Source of the DNA: Actinobacteria bacterium IMCC26256
GTDB taxonomy: Bacteria > Actinomycetota > Acidimicrobiia > IMCC26256
DNA length: 64,000 nucleotides
NCBI GenBank assembly: GCA_001023575.1
Contig: CP011489.1
Location: forward strand, 1,549,001-1,613,000
Direction of reading: 5' to 3'
Every line of letters starts with the position of its first letter. Positions within the stretch are counted from its first letter, which is position 1. The translations under genes and the position numbers were made by a program. Under the pieces are notes generated by a model. It ran no database searches. It had not been told where the DNA came from and saw only the letters and a program-made list of their open reading frames with translations. Shown in pieces: positions 45,901-54,706 of this stretch.

Positions 45901-48456
45901 TTAAGCCTCTATAGGGGCAAGTGTTACCGCGACCTCGAACTCTGGACCCTCAGATGCGGTTACCTCAACGCAGCGACCGGCGCCCTTAACGTCATCGGCG
46001 ACTGCAAGTAAGGCAGCCAAACGCTTCGGGGAATCAGTGACGATTACCCTCGAGACATCAGCCTTCATCGAGACCTTTGCCTCGGATTTAGCCCTACGTA
46101 TAAAGCCAAGCACCTCCGCCGCTATGGGATAAACAGTTAGGTCTCCCCCAGCAGCAAGGGCCTCTTCGCGCAGTGGGGCGGACTCAGGCCAATCGGCTCG
46201 ATGGATTGATCCCTCCTGCCACCAAGACCAAACCTCCTCTGTCACAAATGGGAGATGCGGAGCGAATAAGCGAAGAAGAGTCGAGAGTGCAACGAAAAGC
46301 GCGCGACGAGCCGATGAAGCGGGCCCCTCTCCAAGTCCGCCATATGCGCGGTGCTTCACGAGCTCTAGGTAGTCGTCTGTAAAGGCCCAGAAGAATCGCT
46401 CCGAGCGCTCAAGGCTGCGCGCGTAGTCATAACCATCGAATGCTTTGGTGCACTCATCTACAAGGTCTGCGAGTGCGAGCATCATCGAGGCATCTAGCGG
46501 CTCTGTAATCCGATCCGCTGCAATACCATCAGCGACATCACCAAGTGCAAAGCGCGATGCATTGAGAAGTTTGATCGTTAAGCGTCGGCCTACCTTCATC
46601 TGACCTACATCAAACGCAGTATCAACTCCAGGTCGCGCACTCGCCGCCCAGTAACGAACAGCGTCGGATCCGTGCTCCTCTAATAGACCCATAGGAGTCA
46701 CGACATTGCCTTTAGATTTAGACATCTTCTTGCGATCCGGGTCAAGCACCCATCCCGAGATCAGAGCATCACTGAATGGGAGCGAGTCGAACTCGGAGTG
46801 CGACCGCACAACGGTCGAGAAGAGCCATGTGCGAATAATCTCGTGGGCCTGGGGGCGTAGGTCCATCGGGAATACACGCTCAAATAGGTCAGGGTCATCC
46901 TCCCAGCCAGCGGCTAGCTGCGGGGTTAGCGATGAAGTCGCCCACGTATCCATCACGTCAGGGTCAGCAACGAAGCCACCGATAACGCCTCGCTGGTCCT
47001 CGGTATATCCGGGTGCCGTCTCAGCCGAAGGGTCTACAGGGAGATCTGCCTCAAGGGGGACAATTGGGTTGTCGTGATCTGGGCTTCCATCGGAGCGCAC
47101 CGGATACCAAACCGGGATCGGCACACCAAAGAATCTCTGGCGACTAACTAGCCAGTCACCGTTTAATCCCTCGACCCAAGATTCATAGCGTGCACGCATG
47201 TACTCGGGGTGCCACTTCAACTCTTTACCGCGCGTTACCAGCGCAGCGCGTAACTCGGCGTCGCGTCCTCCGTTTCGGAAGTACCACTGGCGCGTTGTCA
47301 CGATCTCGAGAGGGCGATCACCCTTCTCAAAGAACTTCACCTGATGCTCAATAGGTTTTGGCTCACCTAAAAGTTCGCCAGACTCGTTCAACAGCTCAAC
47401 CAAACGCTTCTGCGCTTGCTTCACGGTCTTACCAGTGATCTCTCCCCACACTTCACCTGCGCCTGAAGCAGGGAACTCAACCGGTGCATCTGCGAGCAGA
47501 CGCCCATCCCATCCGATCATTGGTCGAACTGGAAGCTGCAGTTCGCGCCACCAAATAACGTCCGTAGTGTCACCAAAGGTGCAGACCATCGCGATTCCTG
47601 AGCCTTTCTCAGGGTCGGCCAGAGTATGGGCAAGCACCGGGACCTCAACGCCGAAGATTGGCGTGGCGACCATGGTGTTGAAAAGGGGCTGATAACGCTC
47701 ATCATCTGGGTGAGCGACCAGCGCTACACAAGCGGGCAGGAGCTCAGGGCGAGTGGTCTCAATTACTACGTCTCCCCCACCATCTGCGCGGTGAAAGGCG
47801 AGTGCGTGATAGGCGCCCGGCATCGGTCGATCCTCGAGCTCAGCCTGCGCAACTGCAGTACGGAAATCAACATCCCAGAGTGTTGGCGCCTCAGACTGGT
47901 ACGCCTCACCGCGCGCCAGCATGCGCATAAAACCTCGCTGTGAAGCGCGCTGCGATGCGCGCCCAATTGTTGAGTACGTAAGCGACCAGTCAACAGATAG
48001 ACCTACGTATCTCCAGAGCTCCTCAAACTTCTTCTCATCCTCAAGAACCAACTGGTCACAGAGGTCAACGAAATTACGACGAGATATAACTATGGCTTTA
48101 TCGGCAGGCTTCTCTGGCGGAGTGAAATCTGGGTCGTAGGCAAGACTCGGGTCGCAGCGCACTCCGAAGTAGTTCTGTACACGACGCTCTGTTGGGAGAC
48201 CATTGTCGTCCCACCCCATTGGGTAAAAAACCTCTGCACCGCGCATACGCCGATAACGCGCAATAGTGTCGGTGTGGGTATAGGAGAATACATGCCCTAC
48301 ATGGAGAGATCCGCTGACCGTTGGCGGCGGAGTGTCGATTGAGTAGACCTCGTCCCTCGTACGTGTGCGGTCGAAGGCGTAGGTGCCCTCGGCCTCCCAC
48401 ACCTCGGACCAGCGCTTCTCAAGACCTTCAACGCTTGGCTTCTCAGGGATCGGCAT
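45901..48456 (-). CDS. valS: Valyl-tRNA synthetase
   Basis: An 851-aa class I synthetase. The HIGH motif is HVGH (residues 52-55) in SGSLHVGHVFSYTHTD; KMSKSKGN is near residue 577. The CP1 editing region (ETTRPELLPACVALVAHPDDER) and a C-terminal anticodon-binding domain are present. The short C-terminus lacks a long coiled coil. TAGACT lies 8 nt before the ATG. A hydrophilic insert of ~30 residues with Pro and Asp follows the catalytic entry. Valine specificity rests on the PTVSGSLHVGH context. Confidence 0.96.
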   Translation of the reverse strand: MPIPEKPSVEGLEKRWSEVWEAEGTYAFDRTRTRDEVYSIDTPPPTVSGSLHVGHVFSYTHTDTIARYRRMRGAEVFYPMGWDDNGLPTERRVQNYFGVRCDPSLAYDPDFTPPEKPADKAIVISRRNFVDLCDQLVLEDEKKFEELWRYVGLSVDWSLTYSTIGRASQRASQRGFMRMLARGEAYQSEAPTLWDVDFRTAVAQAELEDRPMPGAYHALAFHRADGGGDVVIETTRPELLPACVALVAHPDDERYQPLFNTMVATPIFGVEVPVLAHTLADPEKGSGIAMVCTFGDTTDVIWWRELQLPVRPMIGWDGRLLADAPVEFPASGAGEVWGEITGKTVKQAQKRLVELLNESGELLGEPKPIEHQVKFFEKGDRPLEIVTTRQWYFRNGGRDAELRAALVTRGKELKWHPEYMRARYESWVEGLNGDWLVSRQRFFGVPIPVWYPVRSDGSPDHDNPIVPLEADLPVDPSAETAPGYTEDQRGVIGGFVADPDVMDTWATSSLTPQLAAGWEDDPDLFERVFPMDLRPQAHEIIRTWLFSTVVRSHSEFDSLPFSDALISGWVLDPDRKKMSKSKGNVVTPMGLLEEHGSDAVRYWAASARPGVDTAFDVGQMKVGRRLTIKLLNASRFALGDVADGIAADRITEPLDASMMLALADLVDECTKAFDGYDYARSLERSERFFWAFTDDYLELVKHRAYGGLGEGPASSARRALFVALSTLLRLFAPHLPFVTEEVWSWWQEGSIHRADWPESAPLREEALAAGGDLTVYPIAAEVLGFIRRAKSEAKVSMKADVSRVIVTDSPKRLAALLAVADDVKGAGRCVEVTASEGPEFEVAVTLAPIEA

Positions 48457-48515
48457 GGGGGCTGAGTCTACGGAACCATGCGGCGAGAAATGGCTTCCGG
48501 GTAAAATAGAGACTT

Positions 48516-48565
48516 ACCTCTAAATGGAGCAGCCCTATAAATGGAGGCGTCTCTCTAAATAAACC
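48516..48565. repeat. Degenerate 17-18-nt tandem repeat between valS and clpX
   Basis: TAAATGGAG occurs at 48521 and 48538, and a third related TAAATAAAC at 48556, each preceded by CTCTC- or CCTA-like bases, giving a 17-18-nt period. This is the third or fourth case in this window of a short tandem repeat filling a gene gap. Confidence 0.55.
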
Positions 48566-48567
48566 AC

Positions 48568-49818
48568 TTAGGCGCTGCGGCGCTCACCCTGGGGTCCAGT
48601 GATGAGCGTAGGAGCAATCTGCTGCTTCACAACGCCTGCATCGACAACACACTGAGTTACATCCGAGCGTGACGGGAGTTCGTACATCACATCAAGGAGG
48701 CACTCCTCGAGAATCGCACGAAGTCCACGTGCTCCGGTACCTCGGATAAGAGCCATATCAGCCACAGCATCCAGAGCGTCGTCGGTGAGCACGAGCTCCA
48801 CGCCGTCGAAGTGGAAGAACTTCTTGAACTGACGAAGCAGAGCGTTCTTTGGCTCTACAAGAATACGAATTAGCGCATCCTTATCGAGGCTCTCGACTGC
48901 TGCGAGCACAGGGAGTCGACCAATGAACTCAGGGATCAAACCAAATTTGAGTAGATCTTCTGGGAGAATTCGCGCGGCAGCATTCTCAACAGCGTTAACA
49001 CTGCTGACCTCAGAGCGGAACCCAACACCGCGGTTACCCATGCGGGCCTCAACGATCTTGTCGATTCCCGCAAATGCACCACCACAGATGAAGAGGATGT
49101 TGGTTGTATCGATCTGAATGAACTCTTGGTGTGGATGCTTACGCCCACCCTGCGGCGGCACGGATGCGGTAGTGCCCTCGAGAATCTTGAGTAGCGCCTG
49201 CTGCACTCCCTCGCCAGAAACATCGCGGGTGATCGATGGGTTCTCTGCTTTTCGCGCGATCTTGTCGATCTCGTCGATGTAGATGATCCCCGTCTCGGCC
49301 TTCTTTACGTCGTAGTCAGCGGCCTGAATCAGCTTTAGAAGGATGTTCTCGACATCCTCTCCAACATATCCAGCCTCTGTAAGAGCAGTTGCATCTGCGA
49401 TCGCAAATGGCACCTTTAGGAGGCGAGCAAGCGTCTGAGCTAGCAGTGTTTTGCCACAACCAGTCGGGCCGACGAGCATGATGTTTGACTTCTGAAGCTC
49501 AACATCAGGGTCGCCGAATGAACCGGCCTGAACGCGCTTGTAGTGGTTGTAGACCGCTACGGAGAGGGTCTTCTTAGCCTGTTCTTGCCCAATGACATAG
49601 CCATCTAAGTAATCAAGAATCTCTCGTGGCTTCGGGAGATCATCGAAGTGAACCTCAGCATTCTGGGCTAGCTCTTCCTCGATGATCTCGTTGCAGAGGT
49701 CTATGCACTCGTCACAGATGTAAACGCCAGGGCCCGCAATTAGTTTCTTGACCTGCTTCTGACTCTTCCCACAGAAAGAACACTTAAGAAGCTCGCCACC
49801 TTCACCGAACTTAGCCAT
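48568..49818 (-). CDS. clpX: ATP-dependent Clp protease ATPase subunit ClpX
   Basis: A 416-aa AAA+ unfoldase. The N-terminal zinc-binding domain has Cys13, Cys16, Cys35 and Cys38. Walker A is [12 protein letters not shown], Walker [12 protein letters not shown], and [14 protein letters not shown] forms the sensor-2 region. It feeds substrates to ClpP, encoded just downstream in the clpX-clpP-tig group (read leftward, tig is upstream). GGAGG 5-6 nt before the ATG. Confidence 0.97.
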   Translation of the reverse strand: MAKFGEGGELLKCSFCGKSQKQVKKLIAGPGVYICDECIDLCNEIIEEELAQNAEVHFDDLPKPREILDYLDGYVIGQEQAKKTLSVAVYNHYKRVQAGSFGDPDVELQKSNIMLVGPTGCGKTLLAQTLARLLKVPFAIADATALTEAGYVGEDVENILLKLIQAADYDVKKAETGIIYIDEIDKIARKAENPSITRDVSGEGVQQALLKILEGTTASVPPQGGRKHPHQEFIQIDTTNILFICGGAFAGIDKIVEARMGNRGVGFRSEVSSVNAVENAAARILPEDLLKFGLIPEFIGRLPVLAAVESLDKDALIRILVEPKNALLRQFKKFFHFDGVELVLTDDALDAVADMALIRGTGARGLRAILEECLLDVMYELPSRSDVTQCVVDAGVVKQQIAPTLITGPQGERRSA

Positions 49819-49872
49819 GACGCCTCCACCCCGATAACTGCACGCACACGATCATCTCTAGCAAGGGGTTGA

Positions 49873-50508
49873 TCAACCCACGCCTGGTGGAACGCTAATG
49901 GCCGCAAGGTCACGGTTGGTCAATACCTCATCAATGATTCCGTAGATCTTTGCCTCGGGTGCGCTCATGATGAAGTCGCGGTCTGTATCAGAGGAGATCT
50001 TGGCGATGGTCTGCCCAGTGTGGTGAGCAAGAATCTCATCTAGAAGTGAACGCATGCGCATGATCTCTGCAGCCTGAATCTGAATATCAGAGGCCTGCCC
50101 AGAGGCGCCACCATTTGGCTGGTGGATCAATACGCGAGCGTGAGGTAGTGCAAAACGCTTGCCTGGGGTACCTGCGGAGAGCAGAACAGCAGCGGCAGAC
50201 GCGGCCTGGCCAACACAGATCGTGTTGATATCGCATTTGATGAACTGCATTGTGTCGTAGATAGCAAATAGCCCTGTGATCTCTCCACCTGGCGAGTTGA
50301 TGTAGATCGAGATGTCTTTGTCAGGGTCCTCAGACTCGAGGTGAAGCAACTGCGCTACGAGCAGGTTCGCGACTGTGTCGTCGATCGGAGTCCCAAGGAA
50401 AATAATGCGATCCTTGAGCAGACGGGAGAAGATGTCACGAGTCTCTCGACCACGCGGGCTGTCCTCTGTTACGTATGGCATATACATGTTGCTAGCGGCT
50501 TCGTTCAT
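49873..50508 (-). CDS. clpP: ClpP protease subunit
   Basis: A 211-aa serine peptidase with catalytic Ser104 in [11 protein letters not shown] and His129 in LIHQPNGG. The 4-nt overlap with tig indicates coupling. The stop is 55 nt from the clpX start. Actinobacteria often encode two tandem clpP genes; only one is here, so a second would lie elsewhere. A short extension of ~10 residues precedes [20 protein letters not shown]. Confidence 0.95.
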   Translation of the reverse strand: MNEAASNMYMPYVTEDSPRGRETRDIFSRLLKDRIIFLGTPIDDTVANLLVAQLLHLESEDPDKDISIYINSPGGEITGLFAIYDTMQFIKCDINTICVGQAASAAAVLLSAGTPGKRFALPHARVLIHQPNGGASGQASDIQIQAAEIMRMRSLLDEILAHHTGQTIAKISSDTDRDFIMSAPEAKIYGIIDEVLTNRDLAAISVPPGVG

Positions 50509-51905
50509 GCCGTCTCCTCAGGGGTCTGGGTTTCTATTTGGGGGGTGTCTTGCTCTTCTGTTATTTCTGTCTGACTTAGTTCTGAAGGCTCCGGCATGCT
50601 GAGATCAACGGTGTTCCCCGCTGCATCAACGACCTTCGAGTTATCGACAAGGAACTGGAGTGCCTTGCCTCTCTCAATATCAAAGCGTACCGCCTCGAAG
50701 ACGCCTTGCTGCTCTAGTTGACGACGAGCTTTCTTGGGGGAGCCCTTGACCTGCTCGAGGATGCGTTCTATCTCAGCCTCGAACTCCTCTTCACTGGCCT
50801 CAAACTCCTCGGCGGCAATTATGGACCTAAGACCTAGATCCACAAGCACCGCTTTGGTTGATCCCTCTCGCACCTCAGCGACAAAAATTTCTTGGCTCTG
50901 ACCAATCGCCTCTAAATACATCGGGATTGTCATCCCCTGCTGTTCAAGTCGGTGTGCGAGGTCGTGAAGACGGCGCTCCATCTCGCGCTCAACCAAGGGA
51001 AGCGGTGCCTCGATCGGCACAATGCTCACAAGCTCTTCAAGAACGCGATCCCGCAGAGACATCTGAGCCTGCATCTTCGCTACCAAATCGATACGGAGCG
51101 CCATGTCAGTGCGTAGAGCGTCGACAGTTGCAGACTCTGTATTTTCATCGGCCCACTCATCAGTGAGCTCAGGCAGAACCTTGACCTGTGCAGCCTTAAC
51201 TGAACCCGTGAAGAGAGCAACCTGGCCTTCTCGGTCGCCGAAGCGATCGGTGAGGGTAGAAGAGAACGAGAGCTCAGCTCCAGGACGCGATCCGCGCACT
51301 GCTTCATCGAGTTCGTCCACGAGTATGCCGGAGCCAACCTCGTATACGAAGTCTTGAGCACTGAGGGCTGGAACTGCTTCTCCATCGATTGTCGCTGCGA
51401 TGTCAAGACGGGCGAACCCACCAATTGTGAGGGCGTCTTCGGTATCTTCGAGGGTTGCGAAGCGCTGGCGCATTGAGTCGATCTGCTCCTCAATACGCTC
51501 CGGCGTTGCGGTCTCGATATCAAGCACAACTGTCAGCTCGTCGTAGCCGGTCAGGCGCACCTCGGGGCGAACCTCTACCTCTGCTGTGAAGACGATGTCG
51601 CCTGATTCCTCGCCTGATGTGATGTCAATAGTTGGGGCAGCAATGACATCGATCACATGCTCTCCCACTGCATCAACGTAGTAATCGGCGAGCGAGTCCT
51701 TAATGGCCTGTGCGCGTGCCTCAGAGACCGGGATGCTCTGCTCAATAATCCTGCGCGGTGCCTTACCCGGCCTGAAGCCAGGGATGCGCATCTGCTGAGC
51801 GAAACGGCTGTATGCCAAATCAATGGATTTTTCGAACTCTTCCTCGGAGATTGTTACGAGGAGTCGAACCTTGTTGCCTTCTAATGGCTCTAGGGAGGTC
51901 TGCAT
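50505..51905 (-). CDS. tig: Trigger factor
   Basis: About 466 aa from the ATG at 51905 ([15 protein letters not shown]); the frame extends to 51938 but those residues are not family-like. The ribosome-binding domain carries the [12 protein letters not shown] signature, the peptidyl-prolyl isomerase domain sits mid-protein ([15 protein letters not shown]), and the C-terminal arm is helical. It folds nascent chains at the exit tunnel. An acidic Glu/Thr-rich tail ends the protein. Head of the tig-clpP-clpX group; divergent from galE across about 294 nt in which I see no clear motif. Confidence 0.95.
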   Translation of the reverse strand: MQTSLEPLEGNKVRLLVTISEEEFEKSIDLAYSRFAQQMRIPGFRPGKAPRRIIEQSIPVSEARAQAIKDSLADYYVDAVGEHVIDVIAAPTIDITSGEESGDIVFTAEVEVRPEVRLTGYDELTVVLDIETATPERIEEQIDSMRQRFATLEDTEDALTIGGFARLDIAATIDGEAVPALSAQDFVYEVGSGILVDELDEAVRGSRPGAELSFSSTLTDRFGDREGQVALFTGSVKAAQVKVLPELTDEWADENTESATVDALRTDMALRIDLVAKMQAQMSLRDRVLEELVSIVPIEAPLPLVEREMERRLHDLAHRLEQQGMTIPMYLEAIGQSQEIFVAEVREGSTKAVLVDLGLRSIIAAEEFEASEEEFEAEIERILEQVKGSPKKARRQLEQQGVFEAVRFDIERGKALQFLVDNSKVVDAAGNTVDLSMPEPSELSQTEITEEQDTPQIETQTPEETA

Positions 51906-52199
51906 AAGGTCACTGACTCTACCGGCCCGGTGTGACACTTACCCGATCATGGGTCAGGGCAGAAGGGCTCATTCTGATTGCCGATCAGGGCGCTGAGGCA
52001 TCAAATTCCATTCCTAAGGGAATGCTGGCGCTGTGACTTGACCGATTGTTTTCGATTCCGGATCAACAGTTTCTGCAATCTTGGCAATCCTGGCCGGTTA
52101 GTTTGGAGGGGTGACAAACTATTGGTTCAAAGAAATGGGCATTCTGCTTATTAAACCCAATTTCGGGATATACCCCCTAGAAATAGTGGATGGCAGGCC

Positions 52200-53150
52200 A
52201 TGAAGACCCTCGTTGTAGGCGGTGCTGGTTATATCGGGAGCATCGTTGCCTCCGAGTTGGTTGAGGCCGGCCACGATGTGAGCGTTCTCGACGACCTTTC
52301 GCGGGGAACGGCCCAGGTTGAGGGAACTACCTTCTACGAGGCGAGCCTCCTAGACCCTGAGTCGCTTGATGGCGTGCTCGCAAACGGGTTTGATGTTGTC
52401 CTCCACTTTGCAGCGCTTGCGCTTGTCCCCGAGTCTGTTGCCGAGCCAGAGCTCTACTTTCGAGTCAATGTAGGTGGCACGCTCAATCTCCTAGAGGCGA
52501 TGAACGCTCATGACATAAAGCGCATTGTCTTCTCCTCTACGTGTGCTGTCTATGGCGAGCCGGCGAGTGTGCCGATTACTGAGCAATTCCCAAACAACCC
52601 GACTAACTCCTATGGAGCATCGAAGTTGGCTGTTGATCACTTGCTAACCGCTTGGACTACAGCGCGTAATTCATCTGCGGTGAGCCTGCGCTACTTCAAT
52701 GTTGCTGGAGCCGCTCACGGGCTTGGCGAGCATCATGAGCCAGAGACGCACATCATCCCGATCGTGCTTGACGCCGCGGCAGGCACGCGCTCCCATGTTG
52801 AGATATTCGGCACCGACTACCCAACGCCAGATGGAACCGCAGTTCGCGACTACATCCACGTCCTAGATCTTGCGACCGCGCACATCCTTGCGATCGAGGC
52901 CACATCTACCCCGGGGCGACGCATCTACAACCTTGGCAATGGTGCTGGATTTAGTGTGCGCGAGGTAATCGAGACCGCCGAGCGCGTAACAGGCTGCTCG
53001 ATTCCCGTCGTTGAGTCTGAGCGGCGTGCTGGTGATCCTGCACAACTCATCTCCGCTAGCGACTTGATACGAAGCGAACTCGGGTGGGTGCCGCTCTATC
53101 CCGAATTAGAGCGCATGATCAAGGATGCATGGGAGCACCGCGGCCACTAA
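52200..53150 (+). CDS. galE: UDP-glucose 4-epimerase
   Basis: A 316-aa extended short-chain dehydrogenase. The NAD-binding loop GGAGYIG (residues 7-13), Ser in FSSTCAVYGEP and the catalytic YGASK (Tyr138-Lys142) are all present, with RYFNVAGA after it and RAGDPAQLISAS near the end, typical of GalE. It interconverts UDP-glucose and UDP-galactose for polysaccharide synthesis. The specificity for N-acetylated sugars cannot be ruled out. The gene converges on the LLM gene. Confidence 0.92.
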   Translation: MKTLVVGGAGYIGSIVASELVEAGHDVSVLDDLSRGTAQVEGTTFYEASLLDPESLDGVLANGFDVVLHFAALALVPESVAEPELYFRVNVGGTLNLLEAMNAHDIKRIVFSSTCAVYGEPASVPITEQFPNNPTNSYGASKLAVDHLLTAWTTARNSSAVSLRYFNVAGAAHGLGEHHEPETHIIPIVLDAAAGTRSHVEIFGTDYPTPDGTAVRDYIHVLDLATAHILAIEATSTPGRRIYNLGNGAGFSVREVIETAERVTGCSIPVVESERRAGDPAQLISASDLIRSELGWVPLYPELERMIKDAWEHRGH

Positions 53151-53158
53151 GCAAGGCG

Positions 53159-54238
53159 TTACAGACCTGGGTTGTTGCTCCGATTCGCAAAGCGATTGTT
53201 GTCGCGTACCTTCGAGTACTCAGCGAGCACAGGGTCAAGTTGTTTGGGCGTTGCCGCGTGGAGAATTACTCCGTCAGCACCCTGGGCAAATTGATCCTTA
53301 ATACGCGAAGCGCAGGTTGCCGCATCACCCTGAGCACTAGCAGCTAACCATTCGCCAGGAATGAGGGATGCGATGTGCTCAAGTTGCTCGCGCGTTGCTT
53401 TTGCATCGATCGCTCCCCCGATACTCGCCACAGTCTCATCTGCTTTAAATCGCGTGAGCACTGCTGGGTCCCAACCGTTTACGTTTACTAACAGATCTCC
53501 GTAGGCCTGCATATATGTAGCCATGCGACCAACCAACGCTCGAAGTCGTCGCTCCTCGGGAAGATCACAGGCGACCGCTAGCACAGACCAAATCTTTACC
53601 GATTCTGGGTCTCTGCCGGCCTGCTCTGCGGCACTACGGATCTCGCTAACGCAACGGCCAAGTGCCTCATCGGAGAAGAAAGTATGGAGGATCACTCCGT
53701 CCATAACACGCCCGCCGAATTGCATTGCCTTGGGCCCGAGTGCTGCCATCAAGATCGGGATGTTCTCATCGAATGTTGGGTCGAGCCCTAGATATGGATA
53801 TGCACCGGCTGGGCCGTCGTGACCAAAGATGGTCTCGCCATGCCAGAGGCGACGCATCAAGCCCACGAAGTCCTCCATCTGATCGAAGGTGACACGCTTC
53901 GCTCCGATGGCGTCGAATAGAAAATCAAAGCCGCGGCCGATGCCGAGAGCAAAGCGCCCACCAGAGAGGCGATGGACAGTTGCACCCCAGGTTGCAGTGA
54001 CTAGGGGGTGTCGGGTGTTGTGATTGGTCACCCCGGTAGCGATGCCTAATCGAGTGGTGACCGCTGCTGCTGCGCCCGTGAGAGCCGCCGCCTCTTTGAC
54101 GTTGAAGCGCTCCGATATAAATACAGAGCCCAGGCCAAGGGTCTCAGCATCGCGACACTCGTCGAGCAGGTCGCCCGGGTTCTCCGTGTGGCCAGCGAGG
54201 CCGTAGAAGCCGAGCTCTGGGACGGAATTGTCAGTCAT
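53159..54238 (-). CDS. LLM-class F420-dependent oxidoreductase (TIGR03857-like)
   Basis: About 359 aa from the ATG at 54238; GAGG 6 nt upstream favours it over the frame start at 54271. A luciferase-like TIM barrel: TRLGIATGVTNHNTRHPLVTATWGATVHRLSGGRFALGIGRG is the family region binding F420 or FMN. The C-terminal half resembles the actinobacterial TIGR03857 family of F420 enzymes. The substrate is unknown. F420 use would fit an actinobacterium, though no F420 biosynthesis gene is in the window. Confidence 0.85.
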   Translation of the reverse strand: MTDNSVPELGFYGLAGHTENPGDLLDECRDAETLGLGSVFISERFNVKEAAALTGAAAAVTTRLGIATGVTNHNTRHPLVTATWGATVHRLSGGRFALGIGRGFDFLFDAIGAKRVTFDQMEDFVGLMRRLWHGETIFGHDGPAGAYPYLGLDPTFDENIPILMAALGPKAMQFGGRVMDGVILHTFFSDEALGRCVSEIRSAAEQAGRDPESVKIWSVLAVACDLPEERRLRALVGRMATYMQAYGDLLVNVNGWDPAVLTRFKADETVASIGGAIDAKATREQLEHIASLIPGEWLAASAQGDAATCASRIKDQFAQGADGVILHAATPKQLDPVLAEYSKVRDNNRFANRSNNPGL

Positions 54239-54313
54239 ATGCACCTCTGAATCGAATGTTGTCGGGGTCACGGTAACGGAGTAGGGGGTCAGACTCCACT
54301 AGCGTCTCCAAAC

Positions 54314-54387
54314 CGGGAGGTGGCGCAGCCAGGTAGCGCACCACGTTTGGGACGTGGGGGTCGCGGGTTCGAATCCCGTCCTCCCGA
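54314..54387 (+). tRNA. tRNA-Pro (anticodon TGG)
   Basis: The acceptor CGGGAGG pairs with CCTCCCG, the D-arm reads GCGC...GCGC, the anticodon stem CCACG/CGTGG encloses TTTGGGA with anticodon TGG, and the T-arm has GTTCGAATC. Discriminator A; CCA is not encoded. It lies 105 nt before tRNA-Gly and does not seem to carry an insertion. Confidence 0.95.
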
Positions 54388-54426
54388 CGCTTAGCGTCTG
54401 AAATCGCTAGATTTTACCTTTAGGAA

Positions 54427-54486
54427 AGACAGCATTTAGGACAGTATTAGAGACGGTATTTAGGACAGCACCAAGAACAGTATTAA
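54427..54486 (+). repeat. Five degenerate 12-nt tandem repeats upstream of tRNA-Gly
   Basis: AGACAGCATTTA, GGACAGTATTAG, AGACGGTATTTA, GGACAGCACCAA and GAACAGTATTAA, ending 6 nt before the tRNA. The period equals that of the array in front of tRNA-Ala, but the sequence differs. Confidence 0.75.
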
Positions 54487-54492
54487 GAACAC

Positions 54493-54566
54493 GCGGATGT
54501 AGCTCAATGGTAGAGCCCCAGCCTTCCAAGCTGGCCATGCCAGTTCGATCCTGGTCATCCGCTCCA
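54493..54566 (+). tRNA. tRNA-Gly (anticodon TCC) with encoded CCA
   Basis: GCGGATG pairs with CATCCGC; anticodon stem CCAGC/GCTGG encloses CTTCCAA with anticodon TCC; the T-arm contains GTTCGATCC. The discriminator T is followed by a genomic CCA (54564-54566), unlike the other two tRNAs here. Its 3' half and 21 nt beyond are repeated exactly at 63171, marking it as an integration target. Confidence 0.96.
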
Positions 54567-54587
54567 CGCATCACCGCAGGCCAGAGG
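54520..54587 (+). repeat. 68-nt repeat, copy 1 (attL-like), in tRNA-Gly
   Basis: Positions 54520-54587 recur without mismatch at 63171-63238. The repeat starts in the anticodon arm and runs 21 nt past the CCA (to CCAGAGG). A perfect 68-nt repeat 8.65 kb apart indicates a recent or conserved site-specific event. Confidence 0.95.
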
Positions 54588-54634
54588 TTTGTACAGGTAG
54601 TTATAGCGATCGAAGCCAGAGGTGTAATCACCCT

Positions 54635-54655
54635 CTATCCGCGACTATCCCGCGG
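54635..54655 (+). repeat. Sub-terminal repeat, left end of the Gly unit
   Basis: CTATCCGCGA directly followed by CTATCCCGCGG. A near-identical pair lies at 63046-63067 close to the other end of the unit, in the same orientation. It might be a recombinase arm site. Confidence 0.6.
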
Positions 54656-54706
54656 TGGGTTTATAGCGTTGCAAGAACTGCTTCCTACGGTGGCGGCGGG
54701 GAGGAC